Notes: generated from the sequence alone by a model not told the origin. DNA of 64,000 nucleotides from Paracoccus sp. (in: a-proteobacteria) (GCA_030538425.1 JAUNTZ010000008.1:2969-66968); one strand, 5' to 3'. Counted from the stretch's first letter, positions 43,530 to 52,079 are shown. A program made the numbers and translations.

Positions 43530-44657
43530 TCAGGGCGCGGATTTGATCGGGTCGTAATCATAGATCCAGTCAAAGCGGCTCATCAGTGCCGTGGGGGCAA
43601 AGCGGCTGATGGTGCGAAGGCCCGCATGGCCGATGATCCGGCGCGGGCCTGACAGGTGATAGTTGCGGGCATTGGCATTGGCGGCGGCCACGATCCGGGT
43701 GCAGCGGTCGCGGCGCAGTGTTTCATATCGGGCCAGTGCCGCGGCTTGATCGGGCAGGGCATCAAGGCAGGCGGCCAAGGTCCATGCATCCTCGATGGCC
43801 ATGACCGCGCCTTGGGCCATGAAGGGCAGGGTCGGGTGGGCCGCATCGCCCAGAATGGCGCGTTGTCCGTCCTGCCAGCGGCGCGCGACCTCATGGCGGA
43901 ACAGCCCCCAGATCGAGACCTGATCGACCCGCGCCAGCCAGTCGGGGACCGGGCCGCCGAAACCGGCAAAAGCATCGCGCAGGTTCTGCGGATCGTCCTC
44001 ATGCGACCAGCCTTCGGCCTGCCATTCGGCGCGTTCCACCACCGCGACGATATTGCGCAAGCCGTGCGCCAGCGGATAGCTGACCAGATGCCGCCCCGCG
44101 CCCATGAACACAAGCACCAGATCGTCGGGCCTCTCATCGGCAATCACCGCCCGCCATGCGGTTTGGCCGGTGAAAAACGGCTGCGCGGCCCCGTTGAGCG
44201 CGATGCGCGTGGGTGAGCGCAGCCCCTCGGCCCCGATCACAAGCCCCGGCGGCGGATCGGTGAGTTCGGTGTTCAGCGTGATGCTGACCCCCGCTTCCTC
44301 AGCCGCGCGGGCGAGAACCTCAATCAGCCGGGCGCGATGGATCACGCGAAACGCATCGCCGGGCCGGTGGCGCGCCAGAGGCAGATGGGCGACCGGGCGG
44401 GCGCGGTGGTCATGCAGCACCACCCCCGCCATGCGCAGCGAGACCGCATCAAGCGCCGGGCCAAGCCCCAGATGTTCCAGAACCCGCCCCGCATTGGGCG
44501 AGATCTGAAGCCCCGCACCCACCTCGCGCAGCGCCTCGGCGCGTTCAAACAGCGAGACCTCCGCCCCGCGCCGCGCCATGGCAAGCCCCGCCGAAAGCCC
44601 CGCGACACCGCCGCCGATGATGGTGACAGGTTTGTTATCAAGAGAGGATCGGCTCAT
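43530..44657 (-). CDS. FAD-dependent aromatic monooxygenase family protein (salicylate hydroxylase-like)
   Basis: A 375-residue group A flavoprotein hydroxylase. The N-terminal dinucleotide motif IIGGGVAGLSAGLAMARRG is at about residues 13-31, the FAD/NAD motif region GLVIGAEGLRSPTRIAL near 138 and the GD motif LGDAAHPTLPFMAQGA near 278. It resembles salicylate or 3-hydroxybenzoate hydroxylases, but substrate prediction in this family is unreliable. It is monocistronic and leftward, convergent with glmM. The start ATG at 44657 is supported by the motif position. Confidence 0.88.
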   Translation of the reverse strand: MSRSSLDNKPVTIIGGGVAGLSAGLAMARRGAEVSLFERAEALREVGAGLQISPNAGRVLEHLGLGPALDAVSLRMAGVVLHDHRARPVAHLPLARHRPGDAFRVIHRARLIEVLARAAEEAGVSITLNTELTDPPPGLVIGAEGLRSPTRIALNGAAQPFFTGQTAWRAVIADERPDDLVLVFMGAGRHLVSYPLAHGLRNIVAVVERAEWQAEGWSHEDDPQNLRDAFAGFGGPVPDWLARVDQVSIWGLFRHEVARRWQDGQRAILGDAAHPTLPFMAQGAVMAIEDAWTLAACLDALPDQAAALARYETLRRDRCTRIVAAANANARNYHLSGPRRIIGHAGLRTISRFAPTALMSRFDWIYDYDPIKSAP

Positions 44658-44788
44658 CTGCTGGGTTCCGCTGATTGGGGTGCGGTCCAGCCATAACCGG
44701 CGGTCAGGCGGATTGAAACCGGGGCGGGGTTGCGGCCTTTGCGCGCAGCCCGCTAGGGGCGCGCCAGACAGCGGCCCTGCATATCGCC

Positions 44789-45211
44789 TCAGTCGTCGCG
44801 GTGAACCCGCTCTTTGCGTTCATGCTTTTCCTGCGCGGCGACGGTCATTGTCGCGATCGGGCGGGCGTCAAGCCGTTTCAGGCTGATCTGTTCCCCGGTC
44901 ACTTCGCAATAGCCGTATTCGCCGTTCTGGATCCGGCGCAGCGCCGCGTCGATCTTGCCGACCAGCTTGCGCTGCCGGTCGCGGGTGCGCAACTCGATGG
45001 CGCGGTCGGTCTCCTCAGAGGCGCGGTCGGCAATATCGGGGACGTTGCGCGCGCTGTCCTTCATGCCCTCAAGCGTTTCCGCCGACTGTTCCAGCAATTC
45101 GTTTTTCCATGTTTCGAGCTTGCGGCGGAAATATTCCAGCTGACGCTCGTTCATGAACGGCTCGTCCTCGGCGGGACTGTAATCCTCGGGCAAAAAACTT
45201 TGCGGCTTCAT
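44789..45211 (-). CDS. dksA: DksA-type RNA polymerase-binding factor with a reduced zinc site
   Basis: A 140-residue secondary-channel factor that works with ppGpp in the stringent response. The coiled-coil region (about 30-100) contains NVPDIADRASEETDRAIELR, which carries the Asp-x-x-Asp-x-Ala tip. The zinc-finger region reads YGYCEVTGEQISLKRLDARP followed by IATMTVAA. Only the first of the four E. coli cysteines is kept; the others are Thr, Thr and Ala, so it is a zinc-independent type as in Rhodobacter. ATG at 45211 with a GGAGGA ribosome site is chosen over the upstream in-frame start. It is divergent from the MoxR gene. Confidence 0.92.
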   Translation of the reverse strand: MKPQSFLPEDYSPAEDEPFMNERQLEYFRRKLETWKNELLEQSAETLEGMKDSARNVPDIADRASEETDRAIELRTRDRQRKLVGKIDAALRRIQNGEYGYCEVTGEQISLKRLDARPIATMTVAAQEKHERKERVHRDD

Positions 45212-45379
45212 GTATCCTCCGGCCGGCCGGGCGCCTGTTCCCATGCCTTCGGCGTCCCCTTAAAGTATGGGGAAACCCTTGTCACTAGGCCAATCGCCTT
45301 GATCTTGCCGCATCGCGGCGCTTTGGCTAGGGTCACGGCGGCGATGGACGCCGCACAACCGCACGCAGAAAGGCCGCGC

Positions 45380-46219
45380 ATGCAATTCACCTCGACCGAC
45401 AGCTATATCGCGCCGCCCGATCTCTCGGTCGCGGTGAACGCGGCGGTGACGCTGGAGCGCCCGCTTCTGGTCAAGGGTGAGCCGGGGACCGGCAAGACCG
45501 AACTGGCCCGGCAGGTCGCCGCCAGCCTTGGTCTGTCGATGGTCGAATGGCACATCAAATCAACGACCAAGGCGCAACAGGGCCTGTATGAATACGATGC
45601 CGTCAGCCGGTTGCGCGACAGCCAGCTGGGCGATGCGCGGGTGCATGACGTGGCGAACTATATCCGGCGGGGCAAGCTGTGGCAGGCTTTTGCCGCGCCG
45701 CAAAAGGTCGTGCTGCTGATTGATGAGATCGACAAGGCCGATATCGAGTTCCCGAATGATCTGTTGCAGGAGCTCGACCGGATGGAGTTTCACGTTTATG
45801 AGACCGGCGAGACGGTCCGCGCCATCCATCGCCCGGTGGTCATCATCACCTCGAATAATGAAAAGGAACTGCCGGATGCGTTTTTGCGGCGCTGTTTCTT
45901 TCACTATATCCGCTTTCCCGATGCTGAGACGCTGCGCCGGATCGTGGCGGTGCATTACCCCGATCTGAAACCGCGCCTTCTGGATGAGGCGCTGAGCCAG
46001 TTTCTGGAACTGCGTGAGACGCCCGCGCTGAAGAAAAAGCCCTCGACCAGTGAGCTGCTCGACTGGATCAAGCTGCTTCTGGCTGAGGATCTGGCGCCCG
46101 AAGACCTCAAGCGCCCGGCGGGTGAGGTTCTGCCTCGGCTGCATGGCGCGCTGATCAAGAATGAACAGGATGTCGCCCTGTTCGAGCGGCTGGCCTTTAT
46201 GTCGCGCAGACAGCGGTAA
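45380..46219 (+). CDS. MoxR-family AAA+ ATPase
   Basis: A 279-residue ATPase of the MoxR/CoxD type. Walker A GEPGTGKTE is near residue 33, Walker B VLLIDEIDKAD near 112, sensor 1 ITSNNEKELPDAFLRRC near 158, and a C-terminal helical lid carries the second sensor region. These proteins usually act with a von Willebrand factor A (CoxE-like) partner to insert metals or remodel complexes. No such partner follows here; the next gene is a small protein on the other strand. ATG at 45380 is used because the domain starts at once (MQFTSTDSYIAPPDLS); the longer frame would run antisense through dksA. Confidence 0.9.
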   Translation: MQFTSTDSYIAPPDLSVAVNAAVTLERPLLVKGEPGTGKTELARQVAASLGLSMVEWHIKSTTKAQQGLYEYDAVSRLRDSQLGDARVHDVANYIRRGKLWQAFAAPQKVVLLIDEIDKADIEFPNDLLQELDRMEFHVYETGETVRAIHRPVVIITSNNEKELPDAFLRRCFFHYIRFPDAETLRRIVAVHYPDLKPRLLDEALSQFLELRETPALKKKPSTSELLDWIKLLLAEDLAPEDLKRPAGEVLPRLHGALIKNEQDVALFERLAFMSRRQR

Positions 46220-46222
46220 TTT

Positions 46223-46414
46223 TTAACGTGGCAGCGGGCCGCGATAGCCGCGCCCATGTTCCATCTGCATCCAGTCCGGCACCAGATCGAAATATTCAAG
46301 CGTCCCAAGGATCACGGCAATCGCGATGATCGAGGCGACCAGAATCACCATGCGCATCGAGGGCGGGTTGCGCACCCAACGCGAAGCACGAATAAGCCAG
46401 ATCCAGTTGTTCAT
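46223..46414 (-). CDS. Small single-span membrane protein, 63 residues
   Basis: MNNWIWLIRASRWVRNPPSM is followed by a hydrophobic helix (about residues 22-42, MVILVASIIAIAVILG) and a polar tail ending GYRGPLPR. The Trp/Arg-rich start and the acidic-aromatic segment after the helix look designed rather than random, and short proteins of this pattern occur in relatives. It is convergent with the MoxR gene, with 3 bases between stops. Function unknown. Confidence 0.65.
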   Translation of the reverse strand: MNNWIWLIRASRWVRNPPSMRMVILVASIIAIAVILGTLEYFDLVPDWMQMEHGRGYRGPLPR

Positions 46415-46461
46415 TCCTCGCCCCTGCGTTAAGCGCGCGTGACAGAATTGATGAGCCTATC

Positions 46462-46911
46462 TTGCCCCACCGTTCCGAGACCCGCAAACTGCCTTATTCC
46501 GCGCGCCAGATGTATGATCTGGTCGCCGATGTCGAGAGCTATCCGCAATTCCTGCCATGGAACTCGGCCGCGCGCATCCGCTCACGCGAGGCGGGTGAGG
46601 CGGGCTCCGAGGTCATCAAGGCCGATCTGGTCATCTCGTTCAAGGTGTTTCGCGAACGCTTTGGCAGCCGCGTGGTGCTGTGGCCCGATGATCTGAAGAT
46701 CGACACCGAATATCTGGACGGGCCATTTCGCTATCTGCGCTCGGGCTGGGCGTTTCGAGACCTGCCCGAAGGCGGCTCTGAGGTCGATTTCTTCGTCGAT
46801 TTTGAGTTTCGCAACGCATTGCTGGCCCGGCTGATCGGGGTGGTCTTCGATGAGGCCATGGCCCGCATCGTCCGCGCCTTTGAGGATCGCGCCCGCGCGC
46901 TTTACGGCTAG
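46462..46911 (+). CDS. COQ10/RatA-like START-domain protein
   Basis: A 149-residue SRPBCC-fold protein of the ubiquinone-binding COQ10 group, often labelled RatA toxin. The pattern SETRKLPYSARQMYDLVADV is followed by ESYPQFLPWNSAARI near residue 27, LDGPFRYLRSGWAF near 90 and VDFFVDFEFRNALLARLIG near 111. It probably chaperones coenzyme Q to respiratory complexes. The start is TTG at 46462, which gives the canonical N-terminus; there is no suitable ATG. The stop overlaps the end of the convergent DAO-family oxidase gene by 4 bases. Confidence 0.87.
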   Translation: MPHRSETRKLPYSARQMYDLVADVESYPQFLPWNSAARIRSREAGEAGSEVIKADLVISFKVFRERFGSRVVLWPDDLKIDTEYLDGPFRYLRSGWAFRDLPEGGSEVDFFVDFEFRNALLARLIGVVFDEAMARIVRAFEDRARALYG

Positions 46912-48014
46912 GAAAACCGCGCCGGATCAAGCGCCGCGACCGCCTGCGCCGAAAGCGCCGGTGCGCGGCCCGCAATCAGGTCGGCGGCCAGCTGCGCCAT
47001 GGCGGGCGCGGTCTGGATGCCGTAACCGCCCTGACCGGCCAGCCACAAAAACCCCTTCGCGCCGGGCGCAAAGCCCGCCACTGGCGTGCGGTCGGGCGCA
47101 AAGCTGCGCAGCCCCGCCCATGAATGCTCCAGCCGCGTGACCTCATAGCCGGTATCCTGCGAAAACCGGTCCAACCCCTCGGCCAGAACCATATCATCGG
47201 GCCATGCGTCATGCGCATCGGCGGGGTCTTCGTCGCAGGGGCTGACCATCAGCTTGCCCGACATGGGCTTCATATACCAACGATCCGCGGCGGAGGCGAC
47301 CATCGGCCAGCTGTCCATGTCATGGCCTTCGGGCTCAGGCAGAATCGCGGCACTTCGCCGCATCGGGATCAGGCCAACGGGCGCGATGCCCGCCAGCCGC
47401 GCGACCTGATCGGCCCAGGCCCCCGCCGCATTAACCAGAACCGGGGCCGTGAAAACACCCTGCGGCGTGGTCACATGCCAGCCCTCATCACGCCATTCAA
47501 TCGCAGTGGCGGGCGCGCCGGTCACGATCTGCCCGCCAAGCGATTTCAGCAGCCGCGCAAAGCCCTGCAACATGAGGTCCACGTCGATCTCCTGCGCATT
47601 GCGCTCAATCGCGGCGCCGCCCGCCACCGCCTCAGGCCGCAGCATCGGGCAAAGCGCAAGGGCCTGATCGGGGGTCAGCCGCTCCATATCGTCGGATGCG
47701 GCAAGGTAGTCCTCCAACGCCTGCTCCTCGCCCGCCCGCGCGATCACCATCTCACCGCGCGGCGCCAGCAGCGGCAGGTCCGAGACGCCCTGCGGGTCCG
47801 CGAAAAACGGCGCCGAGGCCGCGTTGAGCGCGCGCAGCGCCCGCCCGCCATAATTCAGGATGAACATCGCCGCCGAGCGGCCCGTGGCGTGATGGCCGAT
47901 CTGGCTTTCGGCCTCCAGCACGATCACCTTGCGGTCGGCGGCGATCCGCGCCGCCGCAGAGATCCCCGCCATGCCGCCACCGATCACGATCACATCTGTT
48001 GCCGTCTCGTCCAT
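46908..48014 (-). CDS. DAO-family FAD-dependent oxidoreductase (glycine/D-amino acid oxidase-like)
   Basis: A 368-residue flavoprotein. The Rossmann motif VIVIGGGMAGISAAARIA is at about residues 8-25, GHHATGRSAAMFILNYGG near 42 binds the FAD ring region, VLVNAAGAWADQVARLAGI lies near 207, and the C-terminal FLWLAGQGGYGIQTAPAMA near 325 completes the FAD site. The substrate is probably an amino acid or amine, but it could also be a dehydrogenase using another acceptor. ATG at 48014 is preferred over 48062 because the FAD motif then sits at the usual distance. It is convergent with the COQ10-like gene. Confidence 0.88.
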   Translation of the reverse strand: MDETATDVIVIGGGMAGISAAARIAADRKVIVLEAESQIGHHATGRSAAMFILNYGGRALRALNAASAPFFADPQGVSDLPLLAPRGEMVIARAGEEQALEDYLAASDDMERLTPDQALALCPMLRPEAVAGGAAIERNAQEIDVDLMLQGFARLLKSLGGQIVTGAPATAIEWRDEGWHVTTPQGVFTAPVLVNAAGAWADQVARLAGIAPVGLIPMRRSAAILPEPEGHDMDSWPMVASAADRWYMKPMSGKLMVSPCDEDPADAHDAWPDDMVLAEGLDRFSQDTGYEVTRLEHSWAGLRSFAPDRTPVAGFAPGAKGFLWLAGQGGYGIQTAPAMAQLAADLIAGRAPALSAQAVAALDPARFS

Positions 48015-48074
48015 GGTGCCGCCTTTCGCGCCTGTCATCCGGATTTGAGCGCAGCCTAGCACGGCTTTCAGGAC

Positions 48075-48518
48075 TTACAAATCGGTCGTTTCGCCGGGGC
48101 TCTCGGTCGCAGGCGCGCGGCGCGGAAAGCCGAACAGAAAGCCGCCGGACCGGTCGCGATCCGGCAGCGCATCCAAAGCGGGCGGCGGCGGCGCGTCGGG
48201 ATTGCGGCGGATGATGATATCGCCATTGGGCAGGCGCTCGGGCATCGCATAATTCCCGATATCGTCCATCAGCGCCGAGAGATTCTCAAGCGCGGGCGCA
48301 TAATCGTTGAAGCTGCGCTGTGCCTCTTCGGCCATGCCGCGCATATAGGGCTCAAACCGGCCAAAAAGATCGAGCGCAAAGGATTCAAGCGCCTGTTCCA
48401 TCGCCGAGGGCGGCTCACTGGCGTCACGCTCGGGCGTCTGGACTTGCGAGATGGCAGGCGCCGCCCCAAGCAGCAAAGCCAAAGCCGAGGCGGTCAGGAT
48501 GCGGGGATTGGGTGTCAT
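48075..48518 (-). CDS. Exported hypothetical protein, 147 residues
   Basis: A signal peptide covers residues 1-24 (MTPNPRILTASALALLLGAA, cleavage after AIS). The mature part is acidic and Pro-rich, with a helical stretch MEQALESFALDLFGRFEPYM and a region ERLPNGDIIIRRNPDAPPPP. Small secreted proteins with this layout recur in Rhodobacteraceae, but no function is known. The start region (CATGCGCTATCC on the plus strand) is also part of the upstream tandem repeat. It lies about 60 bases downstream of nothing but repeat copies, and 60 bases upstream of the oxidase gene in the same direction. Confidence 0.7.
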   Translation of the reverse strand: MTPNPRILTASALALLLGAAPAISQVQTPERDASEPPSAMEQALESFALDLFGRFEPYMRGMAEEAQRSFNDYAPALENLSALMDDIGNYAMPERLPNGDIIIRRNPDAPPPPALDALPDRDRSGGFLFGFPRRAPATESPGETTDL

Positions 48519-49565
48519 GCGCTATCCTTCTTTGAGGGGTTTTTACCCGGGCTCATGGCCGAAGGCCCGGCGGTTACCGGCACAACCCTAGGCAGCCGCC
48601 CAAGGTTCCGCCCCTCACGCAAGGGTGACCCTCACGCGCCGCGAAGCAGATGGCTGCGTCGGTTGATATCGCAGGCGTCGTTGATAGCGCGGGTGCGGGC
48701 CGTGCCGAGCAGCACCGCAAATATAACTGTGGTAGCGACGCCGGGATCAGGTGCAACGCGCTACCCTTTGTCGAGGGATTTCTCGGACGGGCATGGCTGG
48801 GGCCCGGCAATTGCCGCGTCAAACCCTCGTGCTCCCAAGGTTCTGCCTGTCACGTAAGGGTGAGGCTCAGGCGCCGCGCGGCAAGCGGCTTCGCCGGTGG
48901 ATATCGCAAGCGTCGTCGACGCCACGTCTGCGGGCCGGGACAAGCATCACCGCACATATCGCTGCGGTTACGCCGCCGGAATTGGGTGCAATGCGCTATC
49001 CTTTATCGAGCGATTTTTCGGCCGGCGCATTGCCAAAGGCCCGGCGATCACAGCATCAACCCTGCGCAGGGGGCAACGCTCCCCATCTCACGCAAGGGCG
49101 AGTTTCAGGCGCAGCGCGGCAAGTGGCTGCGCCGATAGATATCCCATGCACCGTTGATGGCACGGATGCGCGCCGGGCGGCGCCGCAAATATCGCGGCGA
49201 TAGCCGCGCCCGGATCGGGCATCATGCACTACCCTTTATTCAAGGATTTTTCAGCCGGGGCATGGTCGAGGCCCGGCAGGCAAAGCATCAACCCCCGCAT
49301 ACCCAAGGCTCCACCCCTCACGCAAGGGTGAGCCTCACGCGCCGCGCGGTAGATGGCTGCGCGGGTCGATATCGCCGACGTCGTTGATGGCGCGGGTGCG
49401 GACCGGGCCAAGCCGCGCCCCACATATCGCGGCGGTAACAATGCCGGGACCAGGTGCAATGCGCCATCATTGGGCGCTTTACAGCCGGTGCATGGCCAAC
49501 ACCCCGCAACCACCGCATCGGCCCCGCGTGCACCCAACGTTCCGCCCCTCACGCAAGGGTGACTC
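48519..49565 (-). repeat. Four diverged tandem copies (230-238 bp) of the DjlA-gene 3' end and spacer
   Basis: The 1-kb gap between the DjlA-like gene and the exported-protein gene is made of head-to-tail units. The landmark CTCACGCAAGGGTGA recurs with its T at 48615, 48850, 49088, 49318 and 49549, giving periods of 235, 238, 230 and 231. Each unit repeats the last 28 or so codons of the DjlA-like gene (AGATGGCTGCG, GATATC, GTCGTTGATGGCGCGGGTGCG), the stop region and a spacer ending in an ATGCGCTATCC-like sequence that resembles the start of the next gene. Divergence between copies is high and no shared reading frame survives. Confidence 0.85.
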
Positions 49566-50303
49566 TCACGCCCCACGTGGCAGATGGCTGCGCCGGTAGA
49601 TATCCCATGCGTCGTTGATGGCGCGAGTGCGGGCCTCGGCCAGCCGGATCGCCTCGCGGGGCAGACCCGCCGCGATGGCGCGGTCGGGGTGGTTCTCGCG
49701 GATCAGCTCGCGCCAGCGAAGCCGCGCCTCATCGACCGGGGTGCCGGGCGAGATGCCCAGAACCTCGCAGGGGATGCATTCTGCCGAGGGGTCGTGGCGG
49801 GCGAGGATGGTTGCGATTCGACCCTCAGGGATGGCGAAGATCCGCGCGACCTCGCGGATCACATAGATCTCGGCCTCATGCAGCACCGCGTCGGCACTGG
49901 CGATCATCACCAGCCCCTCGACCACGTTCTCCAGAACCGGATCGGCGGGCGGAAACATCCGCGCGATGCGCTGCGCCCACAGATCGAACCCGGCCACATC
50001 CTGCCGCGCCAGATCAAAAACGCGGGCGGCGTTACGCTCCTCGGCGCGGGGGATCTTGAAGATCCGCCGAAAGGCCGCGACCTCGGATCGGTCCACCCGC
50101 CCATCCGCCTTGGCGACCTTGGCCCCAAGCGCGATGATGGCAATCGTGAAGGCCACCGATTTCTCAGCCGGATCAACGGGTTTCGCCGCGCCGATAAAGG
50201 CCGCCAGCCGATCCGCGATTCGCTGCCAGAAACTGCGCGGCGGCGGCAGTTCCGGAGTGGCCTGGGCGCTGATCGTCCGGTCAGGGGGCGGCATCTGGTT
50301 CAT
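49566..50303 (-). CDS. DjlA-like protein: TerB-like domain plus C-terminal J domain
   Basis: A 245-residue protein. A helical TerB/tellurite-resistance-like domain spans about residues 50-160 (VAKADGRVDRSEVAAFRRIF and SADAVLHEAEIYVIREVARI, with the Asp/Glu metal-type residues). A J domain follows (about 180-245), with RWRELIRENHPDRAIA containing the HPD that stimulates DnaK. Unlike E. coli DjlA there is no N-terminal membrane anchor. ATG at 50303 is chosen; longer frames run into the upstream repeat. The last 28 codons are the source, or one end, of the downstream 230-238 bp repeats. Confidence 0.85.
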   Translation of the reverse strand: MNQMPPPDRTISAQATPELPPPRSFWQRIADRLAAFIGAAKPVDPAEKSVAFTIAIIALGAKVAKADGRVDRSEVAAFRRIFKIPRAEERNAARVFDLARQDVAGFDLWAQRIARMFPPADPVLENVVEGLVMIASADAVLHEAEIYVIREVARIFAIPEGRIATILARHDPSAECIPCEVLGISPGTPVDEARLRWRELIRENHPDRAIAAGLPREAIRLAEARTRAINDAWDIYRRSHLPRGA

Positions 50304-50354
50304 GCCCCGGAGTGTAGCGCAATGCGCACCCCGCCGCCATGCGTGATCTGGCGG

Positions 50355-51060
50355 GTGGCGGTTTGTTGGGCAGATTTGTCCGCCTAGGGGCCCTCGGCCC
50401 GCGCAGCGCCGTGCAGTCTGGGCTGAGGGCCAGCTGCGCCTCTGGCGCCCTGCGTGGTTTGCTAGTCGCCTTCTGTCGGTCAAAGATTTCGGCGAGCGGC
50501 ACCCTGCGCAGGCCGCCCATTAGCCCAATGCGCACCCTTTGCGGTGCTTGATGTCGACGGTCGTTTTTCTGTCTCTCAAATAGCGCCGTCAGACGTCACC
50601 ACCGCGCGCCCCGTCCTTGCGCAGACCGGGCTTCAGCGCCTAGGCGCCCTGCCGCCATGCGCGATTTTCTGTTCGTCTTCTGGCCGTCAAGTATCCCCGC
50701 CGGAGGCATCCAAAGCCTGAGCCGCCCCGTGCAGACAGGGTATCAGTCCCGATGCGCACCCGCTGCGCTGCGTGATTTCAACGGTCGTCTTCCGTCGGTC
50801 AAATAGGCTCGTCAGAGGCCACCGCAGCCCGGCCTCTCTTCGACGCCGGGGCGTCACCCCCGATATGCGTCCCTGTGCGACGCGTGATCTGGCGGGTCGT
50901 GTTTTGTCGGTCAACTATGCCCACCAGAGGCGCCCACAGCCCGCGCGACCCTGCGCAGACAGGATATAAGTCCCGATGCGCATCCGCTGCACGCGTAATC
51001 TTGACGGTCGCCGTGGGTCCGTCAAACACCCGGCACTCGCCACCCCCCGTCGACCGCGTA
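50355..51060 (-). repeat. About seven diverged tandem units (near 111 bp) between the DjlA-like gene and trpA
   Basis: The 757-base gap has no gene. The landmark TCAAA in GTCGGTCAAATA-like sequence falls at 50480, 50576, 50687, 50799, 50911 and 51022 (spacings 96, 111, 112, 112, 111), with a weaker member near 50368. Between landmarks GATGCGCACCCGCTGCG and TGCGTGAT recur. The same GATGCGC block is the plus-strand image of the last codons and stop of trpA (51061-51075), so the units extend the trpA tail. Confidence 0.8.
50674..50707 (-). repeat. Dispersed post-gene motif, copy 3 (diverged)
   Basis: On the minus strand this reads GCCTCCGGCGGGGATACTTG followed by ACGGCCAGAAGACGAAC. The first 20 bases nearly match the copies at 29.6 and 39.9 kb. 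It lies within the 111-bp repeat array downstream of trpA and follows the direction of trpA transcription. Confidence 0.6.
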
Positions 51061-51858
51061 TCACCCCCGATGCGCGCCCGCAGCGAGTTCGCTGACAAAG
51101 CGCAGCACCTCGTCCACGCTGTCGCCCGCGCCGATGCGCTTTACGATGGCTGAGCCCACCACGCAGCCATCGGCGACTTGCGCCACCGCCTCCGCCGCCT
51201 CAGGCGTAGAGATGCCAAAGCCCACCACGACCGGCAGGCCCGCCGCGCTTCTGATGCGGGCGACCTCGGGGGCCACCTCGGCCGCATCGGCGGCGGCCCC
51301 GCCGGTGATCCCGGTGACTGAGACATAATAGACAAACCCCGAGGTATTCTTCACCACCGCAGGCAAGCGCCGGTCATCGGTGGTCGGCGTCGCGAGCCGG
51401 ATAAAATCCAGCCCCGCCGCCTGAGCGGGCAGGCACAGCTCAGCATCTTCCTCGGGTGGAAGGTCGACGATGATCAGCCCGTCGATCCCCGCCGCCACCG
51501 CGTCTTGCAGGAACTGCTCGACCCCGCCCTTGCGGGCATAGATCGGGTTATAATAGCCCATCAGCACGATCGGGGTGCGGTTGTCGGATTTGCGGAACTC
51601 GGCGGCGAGCCCGAGCGTCTGGGTCAGGCTGCCCCCGGCGGCAAGCGAGCGCTGACCCGCGGCCTGAATGACCGCGCCATCGGCCATCGGATCGGTGAAG
51701 GGCATGCCGAGCTCGATGATATCGACGCCCGCCTCGGGCAGGCCGCGCATGATCGCAAGTGAGGTGTCGCGGTCGGGGTCCGAGGCCATGATATAGGACA
51801 CGAACGCCTTGCGGCCCTCGGCCTTCAGCCTTGCGAAACACTCGTCGATTCTGCTCAT
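51061..51858 (-). CDS. trpA: Tryptophan synthase alpha subunit
   Basis: Splits indole-3-glycerol phosphate to indole and glyceraldehyde 3-phosphate. The catalytic residues are exactly at the expected numbers: Glu49 in IIELGMPF and Asp60 in [54 protein letters not shown] and the phosphate-binding [11 protein letters not shown] are all present. The 265-residue length is normal. It is not next to trpB in this window; upstream there is only non-coding sequence and IS debris. The 3' end is involved in the 111-bp tandem array. Confidence 0.97.
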   Translation of the reverse strand: MSRIDECFARLKAEGRKAFVSYIMASDPDRDTSLAIMRGLPEAGVDIIELGMPFTDPMADGAVIQAAGQRSLAAGGSLTQTLGLAAEFRKSDNRTPIVLMGYYNPIYARKGGVEQFLQDAVAAGIDGLIIVDLPPEEDAELCLPAQAAGLDFIRLATPTTDDRRLPAVVKNTSGFVYYVSVTGITGGAAADAAEVAPEVARIRSAAGLPVVVGFGISTPEAAEAVAQVADGCVVGSAIVKRIGAGDSVDEVLRFVSELAAGAHRG

Positions 51859-52079
51859 GGCGGTTCCCCTTGCTATGCGATCTTCGGGTTAGCGCGGCGC
51901 GGGGGCGAAGATCAATGTGAAACCGTCTGAAGGGGGGGCGAGTGAGGCGGTGCGCGATGGGCGGGGGACGGCGGCGCGCCGGAGGTTCGGGCGGTTTTGG
52001 ATGGTGGCGGCGATTCACGCCCGAACTGTCGGAGGGGCGGGAGGCGACCCCACAAGACCGGCGCGGCCTGCGGACAACC
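51859..52079. other. Non-coding stretch upstream of trpA
   Basis: No gene or clear promoter is seen. AAGACCGGCGCGGCCTGCGG at about 52042 recurs in related form (AAGACCTACGCGGCCTGCGG) near 52619 and again near 52880, so this stretch shares sequence with the degenerate region further right. Confidence 0.4.

Noticed and set aside
48444-49599. Several 60-160 codon frames in the gap downstream of the DjlA-like gene, considered as a repeat protein
   Set aside because: Frames change from unit to unit and contain no conserved product; the DNA repeat explains them.
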